The translations under genes and the position numbers were made by a program. The notes beneath the pieces are model-generated. The model was not told the DNA's origin. It made no database searches and saw only the letters and a program-made list of their open reading frames with translations. Positions 36,805 through 46,389 of a stretch of DNA of 64,000 nt are shown here, in pieces (position 1 is the stretch's first letter; every line of letters begins with the position of its first letter). The DNA comes from Woeseia sp. (GTDB taxonomy: Bacteria; Pseudomonadota; Gammaproteobacteria; Steroidobacterales; Woeseiaceae): positions 930,001-994,000 of the forward strand of contig JAJFKW010000001.1 in assembly GCA_021773015.1 (NCBI GenBank), in the 5' to 3' direction.

Positions 36805-37992
36805 TCAGTTGCTTTCATTGTCCTCACGATTAGCCTTGGGAATCTCGAATACGGCCAACGCACCGGACTCACTTTGCACGTAGAGTCTATCGCCAATGGC
36901 AACTGGCGCTGAAGAAATCTCCCCTTTACCCACGCGTACGCGTGCAACGGGGGACCCGTCGGTTGCGCTAAAGAAGTGCACATAACCTTCAAAGTCGCCG
37001 ACGACAACAGATTGATCGAACGCGACCGGCGCGGTTGGCTCACGCCGTAGTAAATCTTCGCTTCGCCAAACGTCCGATCCATTGCGGCGCAACAACGATA
37101 CCAATTCACCGTCGTCTTCAACAATGTAAATATTGTTCCAATCGGCACCAACACCAACATGCGTAGAAATTTCTCGCGCCCACAACACTTGACCAGATTC
37201 GGCCGCCAACGAGGCGACTCGACCCTGATATCCCGATGCGTAAACGTCTTGACCAACAACCTGTAGTTGACCGTCAACGTCTGATAGACGTTCAAGGTCC
37301 GATCGACCGGTGGGCGGAGACACCAACGCCTCCCACTCTGTATTGCCGCTGTCCAAATCCAGCGCGATCAATCGCCCATTATCGAATCCAACAATTGCGG
37401 TACCGCCGACTACAACAGGCGATGAAGAACCTCTAAGCGTCAGTGCTGGCAGGTCTTGCTGCATTGTCCATTTTTCGCTGCCATCGAATATCGACAACAT
37501 GCGTAGTTGGCCGTCAATTGTATAGACCAATACACCGTCATCGGTCACTAGCGGACGAGCCAAAGTCTCACCGATTACATTGGCGCGCCACTGCTCAGTG
37601 CCAGTGGCTGGGTCGAGCGCAACAACGTCTCCGTCTCTGCCGCCAACAACGACAAGTTTGTCGCCTGCTCCGGGCCCAGAGGATAGCTCGATCTTCAGCG
37701 CAGTTTTCCATAATGACCTGCCGCTTTTTGGATCGAACGCGGACACGTCCCCGTCTTGACTTGCCGCGTAAATTCTTACGCCATCGCCTGTCGGCGACAA
37801 TCCAAGACGCAGCAACTCACTACCGCCACCGAGTTTGGCGGACCAAACACGCTTTACGTTTAGCGTTTGCTTGAATTTTAGCAATTCCTTTGGCGGTAAT
37901 TCCTTTTCCTTGTCTTTACTGCCGAATATTCCGCAGCCGGTTAGAGAAACGACCGCGATAATAACGAGAATGTGTATCTTGAGTTTTTTCAC
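36805..37992 (-). CDS. bamB: Outer membrane assembly lipoprotein BamB
   Basis: 395 aa. Lipobox VSLTGCG puts the lipidated Cys at about residue 20. The body is an eight-bladed PQQ-like beta-propeller with repeats such as VSAFDPKSGRSLWKTAL, VVALDPATGTEQWRANV, LIALDLDSGNTEWEAL and VASLAAESGQVLWAREI. BamB is part of the BAM complex. Its start overlaps the stop of yfgM by 4 bp (ATGA-type), so translation is coupled. Confidence 0.95.
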   Translation of the reverse strand: MKKLKIHILVIIAVVSLTGCGIFGSKDKEKELPPKELLKFKQTLNVKRVWSAKLGGGSELLRLGLSPTGDGVRIYAASQDGDVSAFDPKSGRSLWKTALKIELSSGPGAGDKLVVVGGRDGDVVALDPATGTEQWRANVIGETLARPLVTDDGVLVYTIDGQLRMLSIFDGSEKWTMQQDLPALTLRGSSSPVVVGGTAIVGFDNGRLIALDLDSGNTEWEALVSPPTGRSDLERLSDVDGQLQVVGQDVYASGYQGRVASLAAESGQVLWAREISTHVGVGADWNNIYIVEDDGELVSLLRRNGSDVWRSEDLLRREPTAPVAFDQSVVVGDFEGYVHFFSATDGSPVARVRVGKGEISSAPVAIGDRLYVQSESGALAVFEIPKANREDNESN

Positions 37993-38756
37993 TCGACCTT
38001 CTCAGCGCCTGATTCAGTTTCTTCATCATTCTCAGAAACCGCACTTTCGACCACCTCAGACGCGGCAACAGTCGCGTCATCCGCTGTTCCGTCACCCTCT
38101 GGCGAGGCAACCGCCAACGCAATTTCGGGCAAATCGTTTATCTTCATCTGTAACAGCGAACGATCAACAGTCGGCGAGCTAGCACTATCTTCCATGGCAC
38201 GGCTAAATGCTTCTTTCGCTTTGGCAAATTCGCCAAGCTCCGCGTATGCGTCGCCAAGCGTTTCGCTGAAGCGCGATGTAAATGCCTGCCCGTCCACCGG
38301 AGACAGCAAATCAACAACTTCCTGGGGTTTCTCCTGATACAGCAATACCTTCGCCAACCGTGATCTTGCCAATAGCCCCAACTCGGAATCGGGATCAGCA
38401 TCGACAACAGCACGCAACGCGTCGGCAGCATCTTGATCACGACCCTTATCCATATATACACGCGCCATCACCAAACGTGCTTTGGCTGGATAAGCGGTAT
38501 TTTCGTATTTCGAAAACAATTCGCTGGCGCTTTCGTCAGCGTCATCGGTCTTGTCGGCAGCAACCGCCTCGCGCAACGATTCATATAGTTCGGACGCTTC
38601 GACCTGCTGCGTCTTTACTCTACTTCCCCATTGATTGAAACCAACAATGAGCGCAATCCCGATTACGATTCCGCCAATTACATAGTTGCCGTACTCCGAC
38701 CACCATGATCGCATTTGGTCTAGCTGTTCTTTTTCGGATAGATCTTCCACACCCAT
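37989..38756 (-). CDS. yfgM: YfgM-like tetratricopeptide membrane protein
   Basis: 255 aa. MGVEDLSEKEQLDQMRSWWS then a single hydrophobic helix (YVIGGIVIGIALIVGFNQW, about 26-44), followed by TPR-like helices (YENTAYPAKARLVMARVYMD, DPDSELGLLARSRLAKVLL, FSETLGDAYAELGEFAKAKE). YfgM/ancillary SecYEG translocon chaperone proteins show this form. The C-terminal 30 residues are an acidic, low-complexity tail. It starts 55 bp after hisS ends and overlaps bamB. Confidence 0.9.
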   Translation of the reverse strand: MGVEDLSEKEQLDQMRSWWSEYGNYVIGGIVIGIALIVGFNQWGSRVKTQQVEASELYESLREAVAADKTDDADESASELFSKYENTAYPAKARLVMARVYMDKGRDQDAADALRAVVDADPDSELGLLARSRLAKVLLYQEKPQEVVDLLSPVDGQAFTSRFSETLGDAYAELGEFAKAKEAFSRAMEDSASSPTVDRSLLQMKINDLPEIALAVASPEGDGTADDATVAASEVVESAVSENDEETESGAEKVE

Positions 38757-38811
38757 GCCTTTACTTTCAGATTAATATTGCTGCTGCAGCCTCAAACTAC
38801 GGACTGCGGCA

Positions 38812-40083
38812 CTAATTTAGTTTGCTGCCCAGTGTGTCGATGAGACGCTCCATCGCCAGGCTACATTGTTGCTCGTCGCTGCGTAGCGGTTTTAACCCTA
38901 TGCAGTTGTTCTCAATCTCATCGTCACCCAGCACCAAAGCATATTGCGCACCACTCTTATCCGCACGCTTCAATTGCGATTTGAAACTACCACCACCGAG
39001 ATTCATTTCGACCTTAATACCAGCAATCTCGTCTCGCAATCGTTCCGCGACATCCATTCCTCTCCGTTCTGCTGGCTCGCCGACCATCGCCAAATAAACA
39101 TCGGGCGAATTACTCGGCGACTGGCCACCACCGGTTTGATACAACATCACCAAACGCTCGACACCCATCGCCCAACCAATCGCGGGCGTCGTTTTGCCGC
39201 CCAATTTTTGAACGAGACCGTCGTACCGGCCCCCAGAGCAAACTGCGCCCTGCGAACCCAAAGCATCGGTTACCCACTCAAAAACGGTCCGATTGTAATA
39301 GTCCAAACCGCGAACGAGGCGTGAATTCACCCGATATTCTATGCCGGCTGCATCCAAAGCCACTTTTAGCTGCGAAAAATGTGCTTCGGACTCAGTATCC
39401 AAGAACTCCAGCATGTTCGGCGCTTGCTCAATCACGCCTTGCAAGTCTGGGTTCTTACTGTCCAAAATCCGCAGCGGGTTCGTCTCAAGGCGGCGAATAC
39501 TATCGTCATCGAGCTGGTTTTTCACGCTCGAAAAGTACTTTATGAGCGCATTCCGGTAAATTTCGCGGGTTTCTGAGCTTCCGAGCGAATTGATCTCCAG
39601 CCAAATTCTCTTAATTCCGAGCCGCTGCCACATGCGGGCACACAATATGATCAATTCAGCATCGATATCCGGGCCGGCAAAGCCCATCGCTTCGACGTCA
39701 ATTTGGTGAAATTGGCGATATCGACCCTTCTGTGGCTTTTCATGCCGGAACATCGGCCCATTGGTCCAAAGTTTTTGCCGCTGGTTGTGCAGCAGCCCGT
39801 TGCTAATACCCGCTCGCACCATGCTGGCCGTCGCTTCCGGGCGTAGCGTAATGCTGTCGCCGTCTCGGTCAACGAAGGTGTACATTTCTTTTTCGACGAC
39901 ATCGGTTGCCTCACCGATGGATCTGGCAAACAGCTCGGTTTGTTCAAGCAGTGGCAATCGAATCTCACGGTAGCCGTAAGATTCGATAACTTCACGAACT
40001 ACGGTCTCGAGAAAACGCCACGTCACCGCGGCGTCCGGAAGCGTGTCATTCATGCCACGAATGGGTTGGGGTTTCACTTGCAT
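38812..40083 (-). CDS. hisS: Histidyl-tRNA synthetase
   Basis: 423-aa class II synthetase. Motif 1 (PIRGMNDTLPDAAVTWRFLE), motif 2 (LWTNGPMFRHEKPQKGRYRQ), the histidine-A motif (RGLDYYNRTVFEW) and motif 3 (GWAMGVERLVML) are intact, with the anticodon-binding domain (VYLAMVGEPAE) at the C-terminus. Start and length match the family. Between rodZ and yfgM in the conserved order. Confidence 0.97.
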   Translation of the reverse strand: MQVKPQPIRGMNDTLPDAAVTWRFLETVVREVIESYGYREIRLPLLEQTELFARSIGEATDVVEKEMYTFVDRDGDSITLRPEATASMVRAGISNGLLHNQRQKLWTNGPMFRHEKPQKGRYRQFHQIDVEAMGFAGPDIDAELIILCARMWQRLGIKRIWLEINSLGSSETREIYRNALIKYFSSVKNQLDDDSIRRLETNPLRILDSKNPDLQGVIEQAPNMLEFLDTESEAHFSQLKVALDAAGIEYRVNSRLVRGLDYYNRTVFEWVTDALGSQGAVCSGGRYDGLVQKLGGKTTPAIGWAMGVERLVMLYQTGGGQSPSNSPDVYLAMVGEPAERRGMDVAERLRDEIAGIKVEMNLGGGSFKSQLKRADKSGAQYALVLGDDEIENNCIGLKPLRSDEQQCSLAMERLIDTLGSKLN

Positions 40084-40116
40084 CGAATTCCAGTAGCTTC
40101 TGCGCGATCGAAAATC

Positions 40117-41004
40117 TTACGGTGCGCTGATCGTGACCCGAGATACATTGCCACGGCCACTTTCCGCGACTAGCGGCACATCGACGCCGTTGGCTGTGAC
40201 GCTAACGTTGTTGCGATCACCGAAAAGCGCTCGCAGCGGTACCGATCCGACGCGAGAAATCGTTTGTCCTTGACGTCCTTGACCGTAAAACAGTCTTCGA
40301 CCATCACGATCAGTAACTTCTACCCAACAATCGCCGCTAAACACCATATCAATACGTACTTGACCTTCATCGACGGTCAGATCTGTGGTGTCGTTTTGCA
40401 CGGCCTCTGAGGTATTCGAATCCGCAGCATCAGAGCTAGTGGACGGAACACTCATAACCTGAGTGTCAGCCGTATCAGTGGGCTGCGAAAGCTGAATCTC
40501 CGCCTCCTCAACAGTTTCTTCGGCCACGAACGGTTGCACACTGCCGGGTGAATTATCCACAGTAGGCACAACGTCTCGTGAAAACCACCAATAGGCAGCG
40601 GCGGCGGCGAATAACAATACAAGGACTACTGCAATCCACGGTGCCATCGACGTCTGCATTTGCATCGGCATAGGATGTCTGCGCCTTGGATCCACAACCG
40701 GCGGCGCACCGGCCGCTCTGTTGATTTTATAGTAGTCGGCAAGAACATCCTCGATTGGCACATTGACCAACTCCGCATATTTGCGCAAATGACCCTTCGC
40801 GAAGACCGGCGCACCGAGAATTTCGAATTGGTTCTCCTCTAGTGCCTGAACTTTTGGTTCGTCTAGATGAAGTTCTTTAGCGATCTCGGCAATCGATATA
40901 TCGTTTGCCCTACGAGCATGTGCCAGTCGCTGGCCCGCAAGTGGCCCGTCGTCATCTCTATCTTTCGATGACTTGCCCGAATTTCTTGATTCGCCATCGC
41001 TCAC
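40117..41004 (-). CDS. rodZ: RodZ-like cytoskeletal protein
   Basis: 295 aa. N-terminal HTH (GQRLAHARRANDISIAEIAK, ELHLDEPKVQALEENQFEIL) over about 24-90, then a single helix WIAVVLVLLFAAAAAYWWFS (about 124-143) and a periplasmic C-terminal domain with CWVEVTDRDGRRLFYGQGRQ, the DUF4115 beta fold. RodZ tethers MreB and shapes the cell. It lies 2 bp after the pilF stop in the usual order pilF-rodZ-hisS. Confidence 0.93.
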   Translation of the reverse strand: MSDGESRNSGKSSKDRDDDGPLAGQRLAHARRANDISIAEIAKELHLDEPKVQALEENQFEILGAPVFAKGHLRKYAELVNVPIEDVLADYYKINRAAGAPPVVDPRRRHPMPMQMQTSMAPWIAVVLVLLFAAAAAYWWFSRDVVPTVDNSPGSVQPFVAEETVEEAEIQLSQPTDTADTQVMSVPSTSSDAADSNTSEAVQNDTTDLTVDEGQVRIDMVFSGDCWVEVTDRDGRRLFYGQGRQGQTISRVGSVPLRALFGDRNNVSVTANGVDVPLVAESGRGNVSRVTISAP

Positions 41005-41006
41005 AG

Positions 41007-41765
41007 CTAATTGATTCCCACGATGTACTGAGCTTCCAGAGAATTTGGATGGTCGCGCAAGAGCTGATTGGTATAATCGGTGCTCGCGCGATCGTCGCCT
41101 AGCGCTTTCTCAATTTTGATCCCCAAGTACAACGCTGAAGCGCTTTGCGCATTGTTTGCCAGATAGCGCTGCAAGAAAGCCCGCGCATGTAGATCATTTC
41201 CTGTTTCGTGTTTCAGCGACGCTAATTGAATTAGCGCCTCTCCGTAGCTGGACTTAAATTCCAAAGCGTCACGAAAATATTTTTCCGCTAATTGCAGGTC
41301 TGGTTTATTGCTCAAACAGACGCCAGCATTGGTCATCATGACGTGCGCATTGTCATTTGGTCGCACACTAATTGCTCGATCGAATTGTTGTTTTGCCTCA
41401 TCGAACTTTCTCTGGTTACATAGGAATACCGCGAACAGATTTCGAACGTCTATGTTCTTCGGTTCCAAGCGAACCGCCTTTTCGTAATGTTCTGCGGCCA
41501 GGCGATTGTTCTCCAGTTTTTCGTAGGTCAGCGCCAACGTCGAGTGTGCAATCGCAAATTTCGGATTGAAAGACAACGCTCGCAGCAATCGATCCTTTGC
41601 GAATTTGTAATTACCGCGATGGTAATATTGCGCACCCAAATTAAAATTCTGTTCAGCCGCAGCCCCGTCGTCTCGAACCGTCTTTTCGGTTCCGGTACTG
41701 GTTGATATGCACCCTGCGATGGTCGTTAGGACGAATACTAATACCAATAGTTTCATGTTATTCAT
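41007..41765 (-). CDS. pilF: Type IV pilus assembly lipoprotein PilF/PilW
   Basis: 252 aa. Signal and lipobox (VFVLTTIAGCISTS, Cys about 19) followed by TPR repeats (AEQNFNLGAQYYHRGNYKFA, KFAIAHSTLALTYEKLENN, AVRLEPKNIDVRNLFAVFLC). PilF supports PilQ secretin multimerisation. The rlmN stop and the pilF ATG share a base (TAATG), indicating coupled translation. Confidence 0.92.
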   Translation of the reverse strand: MNNMKLLVLVFVLTTIAGCISTSTGTEKTVRDDGAAAEQNFNLGAQYYHRGNYKFAKDRLLRALSFNPKFAIAHSTLALTYEKLENNRLAAEHYEKAVRLEPKNIDVRNLFAVFLCNQRKFDEAKQQFDRAISVRPNDNAHVMMTNAGVCLSNKPDLQLAEKYFRDALEFKSSYGEALIQLASLKHETGNDLHARAFLQRYLANNAQSASALYLGIKIEKALGDDRASTDYTNQLLRDHPNSLEAQYIVGIN

Positions 41766-42871
41766 TACGCCGTTGCCACCCTTAAGTTCTTGTCGCTTAA
41801 TCTCACCCTGATTCTATCGCTTACTTTGCCAGCCAATTGCCCACATGCTGCGTCGATATCGTCTCCACGTGTCTTGCGAGTTGTCGCCACCAGTCCTCTG
41901 TCTCGAAGTCGCGTTTGAAATCGCTTGATTGTGTCCGAACTTGAACGTCGATAGACATTGCCGGCGAAAGGATTAAATGGAATCAGATTGACTTTCGCCG
42001 GCCTATTCTGCAGCAGTGTCGCCAATTCGCCGGCGTGTGCCACAGAATCGTTGACGTCTTTCAACATGACATACTCGAATGTAATGAACCGATTCGAATG
42101 AGACGCTGCGTAGCGCCAGCAAGCATCCAGCAGTTCGTCAATTGGATGTATGCGATTTATTGGCACTAGTTGATCGCGCAATTCATCGTTTGGCGCGTGC
42201 AACGACACTGCAAGAGAGACATTGCAATCGGTCCCGAGTTTATCAATGTGCGGAACTATCCCAGAAGTGCTCACGGTGACGCGACGCCGTGACAATCCGT
42301 AGGCGAAGTCCGACGTCAACAGTTCCAGCGCCGCCACCACGTTGCGATAATTTGCCAGCGGTTCGCCCATGCCCATAAACACCACATTAGTGATAGCATT
42401 TACGCCATTAGATCGCTTCGGCAGTATGCGATTCGCCACATTGACCTGCCCAACAATTTCATCGGCCGACAGATTGCGATTAAAGCCCTGCGCACCAGTG
42501 GCGCAAAATGAGCAATCCAGCGCACAACCGACCTGCGAAGAAATGCACAGCGTGCCGCGCTCCGGCTCCGGAATAAAAACAGATTCCACCGCTTGCCCAG
42601 AGCCCGATTCAAAAAGCCATTTTACGGTGCCGTCAGTTGAACGCTGTTCAGACACAATTTCCGGCAAATGCAAACTTGCCGTCGCGTGCAATGACTCACG
42701 CAGGTTTTTCGACAAATCGGTCATATCATCAAAGTCACTCACATACCTTTGATGCAGCCAACGCAATATCTGTCGCGCACGAAACGGCTTTTCGCCTTTC
42801 TCAACAAACCAACTTTCAAGCAGCGCCGGTGACATACCGAGAAGATTTGTTTTTGACTTTTTGTTTTGCAT
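41765..42871 (-). CDS. rlmN: 23S rRNA (A2503-C2) / tRNA methyltransferase RlmN
   Basis: 368 aa from the ATG at 42871; a longer frame runs into ndk and is rejected. The radical-SAM cluster Cys motif CALDCSFCATGAQGFNRNL (CxxxCxxC), SVFIPEPERGTLCISSQVGC before it, GMGEPLANYRNVVAAL and the C-terminal Cys in DIDAACGQLAGK are all present. It methylates A2503 of 23S rRNA and A37 of some tRNAs. It lies 25 bp after ndk ends. Confidence 0.95.
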   Translation of the reverse strand: MQNKKSKTNLLGMSPALLESWFVEKGEKPFRARQILRWLHQRYVSDFDDMTDLSKNLRESLHATASLHLPEIVSEQRSTDGTVKWLFESGSGQAVESVFIPEPERGTLCISSQVGCALDCSFCATGAQGFNRNLSADEIVGQVNVANRILPKRSNGVNAITNVVFMGMGEPLANYRNVVAALELLTSDFAYGLSRRRVTVSTSGIVPHIDKLGTDCNVSLAVSLHAPNDELRDQLVPINRIHPIDELLDACWRYAASHSNRFITFEYVMLKDVNDSVAHAGELATLLQNRPAKVNLIPFNPFAGNVYRRSSSDTIKRFQTRLRDRGLVATTRKTRGDDIDAACGQLAGKVSDRIRVRLSDKNLRVATA

Positions 42872-42896
42872 GCGAAGCAGATCTGCAGAGTGACCG

Positions 42897-43328
42897 TTAA
42901 CGGGTCCGCGGACAAACGCCCTCATCCGTGAAAAAGTAGGCAATTTCATTTGCCGCAGTCTCTGCTGCATCCGAACCGTGCACGATATTTTCCTCAATAC
43001 TCTCCGCGAAATCCGCGCGAATCGTTCCCGTGTCAGCTTCCGCCGGATTAGTTGCACCCATGATCTTGCGATATACCGCGATCGCATCGTCACCCGCCAA
43101 CGCTTGAACCATAACCGGCCCCGAAGTCATATAGCTAACCAGATCGTTGAAAAACGGTCGCTCCTTGTGTACCGCGTAAAAACCCTCGGCCTGCTCCTTA
43201 GTCAGCTGCATCATTCTTGCTGCAACCACTTCTAAGCCGGCTTTCTCAAAACGGTCATAAATCTCACCGATCAGGTTTTTTTGCACACCATCAGGTTTGA
43301 TGATTGAGAGCGTCTGCTCAACGGGCAT
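42897..43328 (-). CDS. ndk: Nucleoside diphosphate kinase
   Basis: 143 aa from the ATG at 43328 (GGAG 9 nt upstream), the standard Ndk length. [40 protein letters not shown], and the active-site His in [20 protein letters not shown] are all intact. It exchanges phosphate between NTPs and NDPs. A terminator-like hairpin lies upstream, so ndk-rlmN probably start from their own promoter. Confidence 0.97.
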   Translation of the reverse strand: MPVEQTLSIIKPDGVQKNLIGEIYDRFEKAGLEVVAARMMQLTKEQAEGFYAVHKERPFFNDLVSYMTSGPVMVQALAGDDAIAVYRKIMGATNPAEADTGTIRADFAESIEENIVHGSDAAETAANEIAYFFTDEGVCPRTR

Positions 43329-43414
43329 ACCAAATACTCCTATTTTTTCTATTTGCGCGCCCAATGCATTCTGTGCTGACAATTGGGCAATTCAACAACA
43401 ATGACTAAACCAAA

Positions 43415-43442
43415 CAGCCGAGCATTGTCGATGCCCGGCTGT
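43415..43442 (-). terminator. Rho-independent terminator downstream of iscA
   Basis: On the reverse strand CAGCCG pairs with CGGCTG, and inside them GCAT pairs with ATGC around a short loop; TTTGGTTTAGT follows. The GC stem plus T-rich tail lies between iscA (ends 43574) and ndk (starts 43328) and would close the isc transcript. Confidence 0.6.
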
Positions 43443-43573
43443 ACGTAAACCCTCAATTTTACTCGCAAAAATAGCCTCAGGCAATGAATGATGCGGGCGC
43501 ATCTGCGAGTAGTTTCAATCATTTAGATCGCCTGCAGCCGCAGACGGACAGACGGGCTCCTCCGTGAGCACCC

Positions 43574-43897
43574 TTAGACGCTGAAGCTTTCTCCGCAGCC
43601 GCATTCGCCTGTGACGTTCGGATTTCGAAAGCGAAAAGCTTCATTCAATCCTTCCTTGACGAAATCTACCTCGGTTCCGTCGATCAGTCCTAAGCTATGT
43701 TCGTCAACCACGACCTTGACGCCACGTTCTTCGAACACAACGTCCGATTCCTCAATTTCGTCGGCGTAATTGATAACGTAAGCAAAACCGTTACAACCGG
43801 TCTTTTTGACGCCAACGCGTAAGCCAATTCCGGTGCCGCGCGCTTTCAGGTAGCCGCGTACGCGATCGGCAGCAGGTTCTGTCAAAAGTATGGCCAT
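43574..43897 (-). CDS. iscA: A-type iron-sulfur carrier IscA
   Basis: 107 aa. The three ligand cysteines are present: Cys35 in [11 protein letters not shown], Cys99 and Cys101 in [11 protein letters not shown]. The core [13 protein letters not shown] and [13 protein letters not shown] match the family. It delivers Fe-S clusters to apoproteins. It lies 94 bp after the iscU-like gene. Confidence 0.94.
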   Translation of the reverse strand: MAILLTEPAADRVRGYLKARGTGIGLRVGVKKTGCNGFAYVINYADEIEESDVVFEERGVKVVVDEHSLGLIDGTEVDFVKEGLNEAFRFRNPNVTGECGCGESFSV

Positions 43898-43991
43898 TTC
43901 GGAGAGAATTTCCTTTTCTAAGCAGTCGCCCTATGACGCCAGTGTCACCGCGATAGCTGTATATTATGCGATTTTCATGATCCAAGTAAGC

Positions 43992-44372
43992 TTAAGATAG
44001 ATGCCGTTTGCACACCGTGATGCAGTCCTCCAACAACAGCATGCGACCCGTCTTTTGCACGGGTATGTCCAGCGCGCGCATCACCGAAACCGCGCGAAAC
44101 TCCACTAAGTCATTGATATTATGACCTTCATAAGTGGCACACAGCCATTCGGCCGCCGCCAACAGGTGTGGGCAGCCAAATGCCCGAAATCTCATTTCGG
44201 CAACCGTTGCTTCGCGAAGGCCCAGTGCCAGCTGCAGTTTGGCGCCGGCTGCGGATTCGTCGACACCGGCGAGCGCAGACAGCGGATAATTTCGACTGAG
44301 GTCGCCAGCATGCGACAGTTCGGCGAATAACTCCCTCGTGAGCGCGCTATAGGGGTCATCGTAATCCGTCAA
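43992..44372 (-). CDS. Divergent IscU-like Fe-S scaffold protein
   Basis: 126 aa. The overall pattern follows IscU (AGDLSRNYPLSALAGVDESA, GAKLQLALGLREATVAEMRF, RFRAFGCPHLLAAAEWLC), but it lacks two of the three canonical ligand Cys and the catalytic Asp. The Cys that IscU has in GAPxCGD is absent; only Cys67 in FGCPH remains. In place of the C-terminal HCS it reads KTGRMLLLEDC. It may be a degenerate or specialised scaffold. It overlaps iscS by 4 bp and is certainly expressed with it. Confidence 0.75.
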   Translation of the reverse strand: MTDYDDPYSALTRELFAELSHAGDLSRNYPLSALAGVDESAAGAKLQLALGLREATVAEMRFRAFGCPHLLAAAEWLCATYEGHNINDLVEFRAVSVMRALDIPVQKTGRMLLLEDCITVCKRHLS

Positions 44373-45556
44373 GCTGATGATTCCTGAACAGCTGCTGGCG
44401 GTGCGAACTTACGCAGCGTTGTTATCGCCGTACAATAGCGTTCAATCGCAATATCGATATCTTGTTCACTGCTATGGCGTCCAATGCCGAAGCGAATGGC
44501 GCTTTGCGCCAGGTGGTCGTCTCGACCCAACGCCCTCAGTACATAGGAAGACTCGCCACTACGTGCATTACACGCTGAACCACTTGCAACACAAACCGGC
44601 TGCAAAGCGAGCATCAAGCTCTCGCCATCGACACCCTCCGCGCTGACATTCAGAATCCCCGGAAATCCACCTTCCGCCGGGCCATTGATATGCAGTCCCG
44701 GCAGCTCCCGAATTCCCGACCATAGTCGCCGACGCAGAGCGGATATATGCAGCCAATCCTCAGTCATCCGCTGTTGCGCGATCTCCGCCGCCAGGCCAAT
44801 GCCGCATATCTGATGCACGGGCAAAGTTCCGGGCCGCATACCCCTTTCATGCCCGCCGCCAAACAATAGTGGCTCAATTTTACAGTCTGGCCGATCGGCA
44901 ACGTACAGCGCTCCAATTCCTTTGGGCCCATAAAACTTGTGTGCTGTCAGCGACAGCAGGTCGATTGGCATTTTATGGACATCTATTGACGTTTTGCCGA
45001 CAGCCTGGGCGGCATCAACGTGTAGGAGCACATTATGTTTTCTACAGATACTGCCGATCGCCTCGATGTCTTGCATCGCGCCTGTTTCATTATTGACATA
45101 CATTATCGACGCCAATTGTGTGTCTTCGCGTAGCGCCAGCTCGAATTGCCCAAGATCCAGTAAGCCATCTGACTTTGGGCTAAGCCAAGTCACCTCATAT
45201 CCCTGCGCAGCAAGCGCCGAAAATGTGTCGGTGACAGCTTTGTGCTCGACCGGCATGCTGATCAGGTGCATTCCCTTCGACGATCGGAAGCGCGCCGCTC
45301 CTATGATCGCCATATTGTCAGATTCGGTCGCACCCGAGGTCCACACGATGTCTCTGGCGCTCGCACCGATTAACGCAGCGAGTTGCTCACGCGCATGTTC
45401 GACAACCTGCAGTGATTTGCGGCCAAGCGGGTGGTTCGACGAAGGGTTGCCGAAGTTACCGTCTATGCCCAATGCGCCCGCCATCGCAGCAGCCACAGCT
45501 GGCTCGACCGGTGTCGTTGCCGCATAGTCAAGATAGATGAATTCGTTCGGATTCAT
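44369..45556 (-). CDS. iscS: Cysteine desulfurase IscS
   Basis: 395 aa. The N-terminus MNPNEFIYLDYAATTPVEPA, the PLP-binding Lys in SLTAHKFYGPKGIGALYV, HVDAAQAVGKTSIDVHKMP, and the catalytic Cys loop VASGSACNARSGESSYVL are present. It donates sulfur from L-cysteine for Fe-S and thio-tRNA synthesis. It overlaps trmJ (ATGA) and the iscU-like gene, in the order trmJ-iscS-iscU'-iscA. No iscR is present here. Confidence 0.95.
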   Translation of the reverse strand: MNPNEFIYLDYAATTPVEPAVAAAMAGALGIDGNFGNPSSNHPLGRKSLQVVEHAREQLAALIGASARDIVWTSGATESDNMAIIGAARFRSSKGMHLISMPVEHKAVTDTFSALAAQGYEVTWLSPKSDGLLDLGQFELALREDTQLASIMYVNNETGAMQDIEAIGSICRKHNVLLHVDAAQAVGKTSIDVHKMPIDLLSLTAHKFYGPKGIGALYVADRPDCKIEPLLFGGGHERGMRPGTLPVHQICGIGLAAEIAQQRMTEDWLHISALRRRLWSGIRELPGLHINGPAEGGFPGILNVSAEGVDGESLMLALQPVCVASGSACNARSGESSYVLRALGRDDHLAQSAIRFGIGRHSSEQDIDIAIERYCTAITTLRKFAPPAAVQESSA

Positions 45557-46278
45557 TGTTCAGCGCAGCCACTGTTTGCGGGTTCCAGAGATTTCAATAT
45601 GCCGCGAAGAATATTGACCTCGTTGCTTTCCGGTTCCGCACGGGAAAATAAACGCCGCAAACGGCGCATCAACAGACGCGGATTTTCCGGGTCAAGAAAT
45701 TTACTCGCGGTCAGTACCTGCTCCAAATGAACGTAAAAATGTTCGAGTTCTTCGCCGGAAGCCAACGGCGCCTCAGACGTTGGGGCGACCGGTACATTGT
45801 CAATGGCGCAAACGCGCAACTCATAGGTCAGTACCTGCACCGCCATCGCTAGGTTTAAAGAACTAAAGCCTGGATCAGTGGGAATCGTCAGCAACGTGTG
45901 GCAGCGATCCAAATCCTCGTTAGTTAGCCCGGAATTTTCAGGTCCGAAGACGGCTGCAACGGTACCAACGCACGCCTCCGCGGTCAGCCTTTCAGCACAT
46001 TCACGAGGCATCATGCTCGGCCAACCAATGCTTCTAGACCGCGCGCTGGCGCCTGCAATGTACACGCAATCGCTTAGCGCTTCGTCCAGGCTCTCGACGA
46101 CTCGTGCGGATTGCAGAACATCCTCGGCACCAGAGGCTCTGGCGTCGGCCTCTGCATGCGGAAAATAGCGAGGATTGACCAGCACTAAATCATGGATGCC
46201 CATATTTTTCATCGCACGCGCTACCGCGCCGATGTTGCCGGGGTGAGTCGTACCGACCAAGATAATTCTCACAGACAC
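45553..46278 (-). CDS. trmJ: tRNA (cytidine/uridine-2'-O) methyltransferase TrmJ
   Basis: 241-aa SPOUT methyltransferase. VRIILVGTTHPGNIGAVARA (start of the fold), VFGPENSGLTNEDLDRCHTL (knot region), and TDPGFSSLNLAMAVQVLTYE match TrmJ, which 2'-O-methylates C32/U32 of tRNA. The start is a GTG. The region upstream is divergent with suhB, the usual arrangement in gammaproteobacteria. Confidence 0.93.
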   Translation of the reverse strand: MSVRIILVGTTHPGNIGAVARAMKNMGIHDLVLVNPRYFPHAEADARASGAEDVLQSARVVESLDEALSDCVYIAGASARSRSIGWPSMMPRECAERLTAEACVGTVAAVFGPENSGLTNEDLDRCHTLLTIPTDPGFSSLNLAMAVQVLTYELRVCAIDNVPVAPTSEAPLASGEELEHFYVHLEQVLTASKFLDPENPRLLMRRLRRLFSRAEPESNEVNILRGILKSLEPANSGCAEQ

Positions 46279-46389
46279 TCGCTTCGCTCGCTATGTTCTG
46301 TTTTGCCAGTCTGCTATTGTAGCCCGCCTGCCCATCCTGAGAGTCAATTGATGGGCCAGTTCTTTTCAAAATTTGGCGGAATCTGTTAA

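Noticed and set aside
36654-37295. 213-codon reverse-strand frame overlapping bamB
   Set aside because: It lies in another frame of the bamB coding region and the protein has no recognisable features.
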